DNA of 64,000 nucleotides, taken from a virus. A program made the translations under genes and the position numbers. The notes beneath the pieces are model-generated. The model had not been told where the DNA came from, did not search any database, and was given only the letters and a program-made list of their open reading frames with translations. Below, piece by piece: positions 58,064 through 64,000 of the stretch (positions are counted from its first letter, which is position 1; every line of letters begins with the position of its first letter). The stretch is from positions 248,001 through 312,000 of IMG/VR virus record IMGVR_UViG_3300032093_000002; one strand, given 5' to 3'.

Positions 58064-61000
58064 TTATGTTGTTCGTTTTATAAAAATTTTATACAAAGTT
58101 CCTGTCACTGATGGGAAAACAATTGTGTAACATCCTACAAGAGGTTTGTAATTGAATGGTGGATTTGTAAGTTGAACTGAATTCAACACGAAACCGCCAT
58201 ACTTGTTACATTCAACAACTTTTGTTGTTTGTGAGTTACCTGAAAGGAGATACCAAGTTCCACTGACATCAACAAACCCACATTGTGCACCGTAACGAAT
58301 GTATTGTCCGAATTCATTACCAATATCAAACGGAAGGGTGGTTAGGTTAATTTCATCAGGTGTGCTAGATAAGACGAAGTTCATATTATAAGTTCCGTCT
58401 CCATTATTTTCCAAACTTACATTCAAATAAACCTCAACTTCATCAACACTACTCAAACACGTATCACAACTCAAATAGGTTTTATCAGGTGCTGAAGCAA
58501 AGTAATCTCCATCGAATCTTTGTGAGGTTGCAATTTTGATAGGTGCAAAATAATTACAATCAAATTCACCCTCATAGGTCCAACAATTTCCATCAGCATC
58601 TTTAAATTGTCTTCCAACTGTAGTCTGTATTGGTGATTGTTGTGTTTGAATCATATATGTTCTGACTGTATTTGGACTAATTGGAATACAACTTGAATAA
58701 ACATATACCAAACAAGGGGTTTCACTTGGCGTTGGGGTCATCGTTGAAGTAGGACTATAAGACGGTGTTTGTGATGGAGTCTGAGTTTGGGTTGGCGTTG
58801 ATGAATAACTTGGCCTTGGTGTTGCTGTTGGTGTAAGACCAGGAGTTGTTGTCTGTGTTGGAGTTGGCGTGAATGTAGGAGTCGAGGACGAAGTTTGTGT
58901 CGGCGTAATTGTCATCGTTGGTGTTGATGTAGGTGTTGATGTTATCGTCGTTGAAGGTGATGGTGAAGGGACTGTTGAACATTTCGAACAATCGTTTCCA
59001 AAAATATCAATTATCGAGTCTACGTTCGTGTTAGATGATAAGTTTGAATCATCCCTCAAATACTTCAAGCAAAGAATTGTTTCATTAATAACCGCCGAGA
59101 ATACCATCTCAGTTTGGATTGGAATTTCCTCAAACACAAGTGGGTCAGAAGTGTAGAAATAATTTTCAGTTCCACATTGATTCAATACCTTAACCGAAAC
59201 ACAACTGAATGTTTCTTCAAATATATTGAAGGTAACTTGTCCATCCGCAGGAACTGTTCTTGTCAGTGTTATCGTTGGTGTGTTTGAAGGGGTTGGGGTT
59301 GAATCAGGAACATAATTAATCTCAAAGTCGACACTTTTCCCAAGACATATCAATCCTGTTGGTGATGGAGTTGGCGTTACACCTATGGAAGTGAAAATGA
59401 AATTCACATCGTCACAAGGAACTGACGGACTTGGTGTTGGGACTGGTTCCCAATCACAGTCAAAGTATGCATTGAAATCGAAGGTGTCACAATTTATTGG
59501 CGTTGGAGTTGGAGTTGGACAAACTCCTGGTTCAAAAGAACCGAAAGATATATCAGGACACGCAGAGTAACATGGAGACGAGCCCTTCAATAAACAAGTC
59601 CCACCGAGAGAGGTGCTCAGACACCAATAACTCTCAGTAACTGATGTAAAATAATAAATGTAACCCAAGCTGACGCTTCCACCAGAATAGGAGATTCTAC
59701 CATTATAAGTTGCACCTGAAACGTAAAGTCCATTGTAATTCAACAAAGAAGGTAGGGTTGTAGTAAAGCAAAATTCACCCGAATCACAAGCCGCTGGTGT
59801 CGAAGATACTGTCGGAGTGTTTGTTGGTGTTGAATACGGGGTTGGCGTTGGTGTGTTCAATAGACAAGCTCTACAACTACCCCAATCAGGTGCACCCAAA
59901 TCAGGTCCACCAGGACCTGAAAACTCTTCGAATCTATAACATCTATTGTTATATTCATAAACCGCTCCTTGATAAGCGGTATCTTCATCAACATTGGCAT
60001 AAAATATTTCTTCAGTGGAACAGTCAATCAATAATGCAGCAACACTCGCAACTCTTGGACAAAGTGTAGAACCGCAACCTGTTACATTTGTAAATGTAAC
60101 CGATGTTCCATCATATATTGGACCACTTCCCGAATCAACAACTGTCGCACATCCTTCATATTCTGTAGAACCTGTGATAAGATAGACATCGTCAACCACA
60201 ACTGCAACTGGTAAATCCTCAAATCTGAATAAAGTCCCTGAAACACAATCACGGAACCCTATTAGGTTTTGTGTCGGTGTTTGAGTGTTAGTTGGGGTAT
60301 TAGATGGCGTTTGAGTTGGGTCTGGAGTTACAGAAGGTGTCTGTGTCGGAGTTTCGGTTTGAGTTTGGGTTGGTGTTACATCAGGGGTTGGTGATAGAGT
60401 CTGTGAAGGCGTCTGAGTTGGAGTTTCTGAAGGTGTTTGTGTAGGAGTCTCAGTTGCTGTAGGGGATGAACCAATAGTTGATGTAGGGGTCTGAGTTGGG
60501 GTTTCGGATGGTGTTTGTGTAGGAGTTTCTGAAGGCGTTTGAGTAATAGTCTCAGTTGGTGTTTGTGTGGGAGTTTCGGTTATTGTAGGAGTCTGAGTTG
60601 GGGTTTCAGAAGGTGTTTGAGTAGGGGTTTCAGATGGTGTTTGTGTAGGTGTTTCTGTTGCTGTAGGTGACGAACCTATAGTTGCGGTTGTTGTTGGTGT
60701 AGGCGTTTCGGTTGGAGTTTCAGTTGGAGTTTCAGTTGTTGTCGGTGTAGGTGTTGGAGTACCACAACAATCTACAAATGTATCCGTAGCATAAGACGAT
60801 ACTGGAAAGTAAGCGACATTGTTTTTATAATAATAAGTCGACTGAACGTAATTTGCACAAAATGAATCGTCGAAAGTTCCTGCGTCAGCAAAACTTGCCG
60901 TGGTCAGTATATTATAACAATTGTAATAGTCTACGAATATAGTGTTGTTTAGTGACGAAGGTGTATTACCCGTGGCATCATCCAAGTCAGGTTGTGCAAT

Positions 61001-62365
61001 TGTAACATCAAAATATGTACAATTACAAGGAGTTGAAGGGGTTGGAGTTTGTGTTTGAGTTGGCGTAGGAGAAGGGACTACACCACAATCTCCATCAACC
61101 ACACAAGTTCCTCCCAAAGATGTCCAAGTATATAAAGGCTCAGGTCCTCCTGCACAGGTAGTTCCCGATGAAACAAGTTTTAATCCTTGTGTTCCACCCG
61201 ATATACAAATATATCTACTTGATGTCACATCAACTTGAACACATTCCTCATTTCCATTACACGCGTAGTATCTGATTGAAATATCTACAATATCATTGTT
61301 AGTGATTTCCCAACATTCGCAATCACCAGGTGGTGTTAGGGTAGGTGTTGGGGTAGGTGTTGTAGTTGGCGTCTCAGTAAGAGTTGGTGTCGGTGTTTGT
61401 GATGGGCTTACAAAACAAGGACCAACAACGGTCAAAATTGCAGATGGACCGCTTATAACGGTTCCAGCCAGTGCACAAAAAACATCAGTATTACCGTTGG
61501 TTATTGTGGCGTTTTGGGGTACAGAATCACAATCAGTGTAAGAATAAGGTTCTGAAATAGGCCCTGAAAAACCTAAATATAATGAATATTGAACACAACC
61601 TGTCTGTGGTGTTGGGGTAGGTGTTTGTGTTTGTGTTTGCGAGATTGCTGGAGCTGGAGGGTCTGGGTCCGTTGGAGTAGGGGTTGGAGTTTCTGTTGGC
61701 GTTTCTGTTACAGTTGGAGTTGGTGTAGGGGTAGGAGTTTCGGTCGGAGTTTCTGTTGGAGTTGAAGAAACTACAGGCCCTACTGAACAAAGTTCTTGAT
61801 TGTTTAGAATCCCATTACTTCCACTTATTTCCCAAGAATAGATTCCGTTAGAATAATATCCGTCAGGCGCAAATGTTGTAAGACCTGAGTCAGAATATAA
61901 AGTACTACCACTCCAAAGTCCTTCTACTGATGAGGTGTAATAACCTGTACCACCTGTAGATGCAAAATCAGAACAAGCAGACGGACCACTTATGACTGAG
62001 TATGAAACCAAAAAGGTGTTTGCACCTAATGGACCACAAAAATTGTCGTATATTGATATTCCTATTTCAGTAATCCCGTCGTAAATTACGTTGGGAAAAG
62101 ATTGAGTTGCCGAGCCGCCAGCACCCGCATCAAAATTTTGTTTTCTACCAGTACTATCTGTAACCTCGATACAACCATTCAACAACCCATTACTCCAATA
62201 TACAGTAAGAGTGTACTCACCAACTTGTGTAGTGGTGAATGCACAAGTACTCGAACTTGGCGTACAAGGACATCCCACATCACAAGTTGCTGTAACACCG
62301 TTAAAGTCAATTTGACTTATAGTAATTGTGGGTGGTGACTGATTATAAACAAATATGTTAGACAT
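58064..62365 (-). CDS. giant Thr/Pro-linker modular adhesin (1433 aa)
   Basis: Seven or more Cys-containing globular modules of about 60-150 residues are joined by PTPT, TETPT and TQTPT linkers, including one linker of about 150 residues. Module starts include CVQYSLYLGFSGPISE, CECWEITNNDIVDISI, CNCTYFDVTIAQPDLD and CDSGEFCFTTTLPSLL; several share a YTDC or TDC element and a Gly-Gly-T-C segment (SLGGTC). The C-terminal about 180 residues contain CLVYVYSSCIPISPNTVRTY and end in a beta domain (FPSVTGTLYKIFIKRT). The linkers are ideal O-glycosylation stretches. It is likely the main long adhesin of the virion. A late-type box lies 18 nt upstream. Confidence 0.75.
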   Translation of the reverse strand: MSNIFVYNQSPPTITISQIDFNGVTATCDVGCPCTPSSSTCAFTTTQVGEYTLTVYWSNGLLNGCIEVTDSTGRKQNFDAGAGGSATQSFPNVIYDGITEIGISIYDNFCGPLGANTFLVSYSVISGPSACSDFASTGGTGYYTSSVEGLWSGSTLYSDSGLTTFAPDGYYSNGIYSWEISGSNGILNNQELCSVGPVVSSTPTETPTETPTPTPTPTVTETPTETPTPTPTDPDPPAPAISQTQTQTPTPTPQTGCVQYSLYLGFSGPISEPYSYTDCDSVPQNATITNGNTDVFCALAGTVISGPSAILTVVGPCFVSPSQTPTPTLTETPTTTPTPTPTLTPPGDCECWEITNNDIVDISIRYYACNGNEECVQVDVTSSRYICISGGTQGLKLVSSGTTCAGGPEPLYTWTSLGGTCVVDGDCGVVPSPTPTQTQTPTPSTPCNCTYFDVTIAQPDLDDATGNTPSSLNNTIFVDYYNCYNILTTASFADAGTFDDSFCANYVQSTYYYKNNVAYFPVSSYATDTFVDCCGTPTPTPTTTETPTETPTETPTPTTTATIGSSPTATETPTQTPSETPTQTPSETPTQTPTITETPTQTPTETITQTPSETPTQTPSETPTQTPTSTIGSSPTATETPTQTPSETPTQTPSQTLSPTPDVTPTQTQTETPTQTPSVTPDPTQTPSNTPTNTQTPTQNLIGFRDCVSGTLFRFEDLPVAVVVDDVYLITGSTEYEGCATVVDSGSGPIYDGTSVTFTNVTGCGSTLCPRVASVAALLIDCSTEEIFYANVDEDTAYQGAVYEYNNRCYRFEEFSGPGGPDLGAPDWGSCRACLLNTPTPTPYSTPTNTPTVSSTPAACDSGEFCFTTTLPSLLNYNGLYVSGATYNGRISYSGGSVSLGYIYYFTSVTESYWCLSTSLGGTCLLKGSSPCYSACPDISFGSFEPGVCPTPTPTPINCDTFDFNAYFDCDWEPVPTPSPSVPCDDVNFIFTSIGVTPTPSPTGLICLGKSVDFEINYVPDSTPTPSNTPTITLTRTVPADGQVTFNIFEETFSCVSVKVLNQCGTENYFYTSDPLVFEEIPIQTEMVFSAVINETILCLKYLRDDSNLSSNTNVDSIIDIFGNDCSKCSTVPSPSPSTTITSTPTSTPTMTITPTQTSSSTPTFTPTPTQTTTPGLTPTATPRPSYSSTPTQTQTPSQTPSYSPTSTMTPTPSETPCLVYVYSSCIPISPNTVRTYMIQTQQSPIQTTVGRQFKDADGNCWTYEGEFDCNYFAPIKIATSQRFDGDYFASAPDKTYLSCDTCLSSVDEVEVYLNVSLENNGDGTYNMNFVLSSTPDEINLTTLPFDIGNEFGQYIRYGAQCGFVDVSGTWYLLSGNSQTTKVVECNKYGGFVLNSVQLTNPPFNYKPLVGCYTIVFPSVTGTLYKIFIKRTT

Positions 62366-62383
62366 GAATTACTTACTTACCTT

Positions 62384-62390
62384 ATAAATA
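62384..62390 (-). promoter_or_regulatory. TATTTAT late-type box of the adhesin operon
   Basis: On the minus strand TATTTAT lies 18 nt before the ATG at 62365; no -33 element is seen. Confidence 0.5.
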
Positions 62391-62462
62391 ACTTGAACTT
62401 TATTTTTTTCACATTCAAAATATAGTTTGACTAAAAACAATATAAAGGCACGCTCAGCCTAT

Positions 62463-62469
62463 ATTTATG
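62463..62469 (+). promoter_or_regulatory. TATTTAT late-type box, 5 nt before the 62475 ATG
   Basis: TATTTAT + 5 nt + ATG, divergent from the adhesin box at 62384. Confidence 0.45.
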
Positions 62470-62474
62470 ATTAT

Positions 62475-62657
62475 ATGAAACTTCTTAAAACGATAAAGAA
62501 GATTATTCAAGAGGCTGAAGAACAGTATAATACTGCAAGTGAGACTAACACACCACTTGAAGAATTAGATAGACTCGAAAAACACTATCAAGACTCTCTG
62601 AAATTGTTACGCTTATACAATTCCAAACAGGAAAAACTAAAATCCAAGAAAAAATAA
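62475..62657 (+). CDS. 60-aa helical hairpin protein
   Basis: The start MKLLKTIKKIIQEAEEQYNT at 62475 is chosen over the TTG at 62427 because of the 5-nt spacing to the TATTTAT box. Two charged helices (KTIKKIIQEAEEQY and LEELDRLEKHYQDSLKLL) are separated by a short turn, and the tail is basic. A helical hairpin of this size may be a small virion or regulatory protein. No family is recognised. Confidence 0.6.
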   Translation: MKLLKTIKKIIQEAEEQYNTASETNTPLEELDRLEKHYQDSLKLLRLYNSKQEKLKSKKK

Positions 62658-62709
62658 TTACATCTTAAGTCAATAGATTTTCTTAAAGTTCTTTCTTATA
62701 TTTCATCAC

Positions 62710-63648
62710 ATGAAAGAACCTCTATTAGACTTACATCTGAGTCATGGATTAGGTGACACTATTTGTGCAACACCTTCTTTAAGGAAACTATATTTTGCTT
62801 ATGGAAAAAAAATATCAGTATTAACTGACCATCCACTAATATTCAAACATAACAAATATGTTGATAAAATCTTTGATACCAAGAACACAAATAGAGATGA
62901 TTTAGAATCTCAATACGAATTACTCGTAAGTTTTGCACCAAATTTAGAAAACCGATACGGTTTAGGATTACGTCATAATGTTATGGACATAAGACAATTC
63001 CATGCGGCGGGGTTGGGTTTCCAATTATTACCCGAGGAATGTGATATGGATTACGTTCCTGATGAGTGGGAGCCAATTGATGGTTTACCTGAAAAGTTTG
63101 TTTTGATACATCCCGTAACCTCTTGGGCTTCGAGAACTTGGCCCGCAGAGAAATGGCAGTTATTAACACGAATGTTAAACGATTACGGTATTCCTGTTGT
63201 TTCGATGGGGAAGGCATCGAGTGAGGTAGGTTTTCACATGGTAGACAAACCTGTTTTCGATTTCCCTATCAAACTTGGTTTGAATTTAATGAATAAAGCA
63301 AATGTCCCCCAAACTTGGTGGTTAATGCAAAAAAGTATTTGCACGGTCACCATGGACTCAGGTATGTTACACTTAGCAGGAACCACAGATGCAAACATCA
63401 TTCAATTAGGTAGTTCTGTTCATTGGAAGTTAAGAGCCCCTTTTCGAAACGGTTCTCAAGAATATAAATTTCATTATATTGATGGGGATTGTAAGATAGC
63501 ATGTGCATCTGACATGAGATATGGTGTCAAAGAATGGGGTTCAATAAGAGGAATCCCACCTTTAGTTGGATGTTTAGAAGGAAAATCCGAATTTGTTTGT
63601 CATCCTAGCGTTCTACAAATTTTCAATAAAATATTAACCCTATTATGA
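62710..63648 (+). CDS. glycosyltransferase family 9 (heptosyltransferase-like)
   Basis: 312 residues. The N-terminus MKEPLLDLHLSHGLGDTICA has the GLGD motif of GT9 (GxGD). ATPSLRKLYFAYGKKISVLT and later FVLIHPVTSWASRTWPAEKW and TMDSGMLHLAGTTDANIIQL (D-S-G-x-x-H-L-A) are the conserved nucleotide-sugar-binding regions. GT9 enzymes transfer heptose or similar sugars to LPS; in phages they can modify host LPS or decorate phage proteins. The neighbours are a giant Thr-rich adhesin and an FkbM-like methyltransferase. It is coupled as ATGA to the methyltransferase. Confidence 0.85.
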   Translation: MKEPLLDLHLSHGLGDTICATPSLRKLYFAYGKKISVLTDHPLIFKHNKYVDKIFDTKNTNRDDLESQYELLVSFAPNLENRYGLGLRHNVMDIRQFHAAGLGFQLLPEECDMDYVPDEWEPIDGLPEKFVLIHPVTSWASRTWPAEKWQLLTRMLNDYGIPVVSMGKASSEVGFHMVDKPVFDFPIKLGLNLMNKANVPQTWWLMQKSICTVTMDSGMLHLAGTTDANIIQLGSSVHWKLRAPFRNGSQEYKFHYIDGDCKIACASDMRYGVKEWGSIRGIPPLVGCLEGKSEFVCHPSVLQIFNKILTLL

Positions 63649-64000
63649 GTATAAGATACAACTTTATAGAGGTCGGAACATCAGACTTCATGACTCTAAT
63701 TCAATCTGCTGATGACCAAACTGTCGGACTCAGTATCGAACCCATTTCAGAATATCTCGATAGATTACCTAATAAACCCAAAGTTCAAAAAGTCAATGCG
63801 GCTCTTTCTGATACAGACGATACTATTGAAATATATCATATAGAATCTAAAGATTTAGAAAAATACAATCTTCCCTATTGGATTAGAGGATGTAACTCTG
63901 TTAATGGTCCTCATGAATTTACAAAGAAAAAAATTGGTGATGAAACATATAACAAGTTGGTAAAAATTGATAAAGTCCCAACTATATCTTGGAAAACTTT
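63645..64000 (+). CDS. FkbM-like SAM-dependent methyltransferase (3' end outside window)
   Basis: The first 118 residues are seen, and the frame is open at the window end. MSIRYNFIEVGTSDFMTLIQ is a motif I-like start, followed by GLSIEPISEYLDRLP (motif II acidic residue) and VNAALSDTDDTIEIYHI. The LSD-x-D step and the later CNSVNGPHEF resemble FkbM-family sugar O-methyltransferases. It overlaps the GT9 gene as ATGA, so both probably act on the same glycan. Confidence 0.75.
   Translation, partial: MSIRYNFIEVGTSDFMTLIQSADDQTVGLSIEPISEYLDRLPNKPKVQKVNAALSDTDDTIEIYHIESKDLEKYNLPYWIRGCNSVNGPHEFTKKKIGDETYNKLVKIDKVPTISWKT

Overview
The window is an AT-rich, densely packed segment of a large tailed-phage genome of T4-like (myovirus) character, most likely infecting a member of the Bacteroidota (Flavobacteriia-like). 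The T4-like core is the recombination nuclease pair gp46/gp47 (SbcC/SbcD), a PD-(D/E)XK exonuclease, a DnaG-type primase and a RuvC-like resolvase. Bacteroidota signals are promoters of the TTTG-N18-20-TAnnTTTG type, start codons without Shine-Dalgarno sequences, a signal peptide ending in FSQ, SprB-type adhesin repeats, an Hc1-like small histone and an RpoD-like sigma factor. Nothing points to a prophage: no integrase or attachment site is visible.

Layout. 1-1008 (+) is the end of a Thr/Pro-rich adhesin. 1009-2434 (-) is a gene-free stretch with a host-type promoter, a tRNA-Met-like gene, then a second promoter, about 1.15 kb of highly structured RNA and an intrinsic terminator: a candidate giant phage ncRNA. 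2565-7201 carries Nudix, DUF192, a DHH-phosphoesterase/papain-like fusion, DUF5856 and a virion-like protein. 7247-11285 is an early-type operon of DNA methyltransferase, nucleotidyltransferase, APS-kinase-like and many small proteins. 11312-16042 has a WCT-domain protein and two zinc metallopeptidases. 16056-23444 holds three tandem collagen-like fibres, each with an S74 chaperone. 23545-33190 is an accessory region (glutaredoxin, thioredoxin, PcfJ-like, DUF932, LRR/WCT, Dam, DnaJ, histone). 33271-39902 has charged internal-type proteins and a lysis module (spanin-like pair, amidase, membrane proteins). 39994-51350 carries the sigma factor, a methylase/nuclease pair and the replication-recombination block. 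51352-62365 holds very large Thr/Pro-linker adhesins, followed by a GT9 glycosyltransferase and an FkbM-like methyltransferase.

Two promoter classes can be seen. One matches the host housekeeping consensus and precedes early-type genes and the ncRNA. The other is a lone TATTTAT box, without a -33 element, in front of virion and effector genes; in four genes it lies exactly 5 nt before the ATG, as expected for a T4-late-like promoter giving leaderless mRNA. Many genes in the second class begin with a short hydrophobic leader ending in (I/L)-x-E, which resembles the T4 capsid-targeting sequence cut by the prohead protease. This suggests a set of packaged, co-injected effector proteins.
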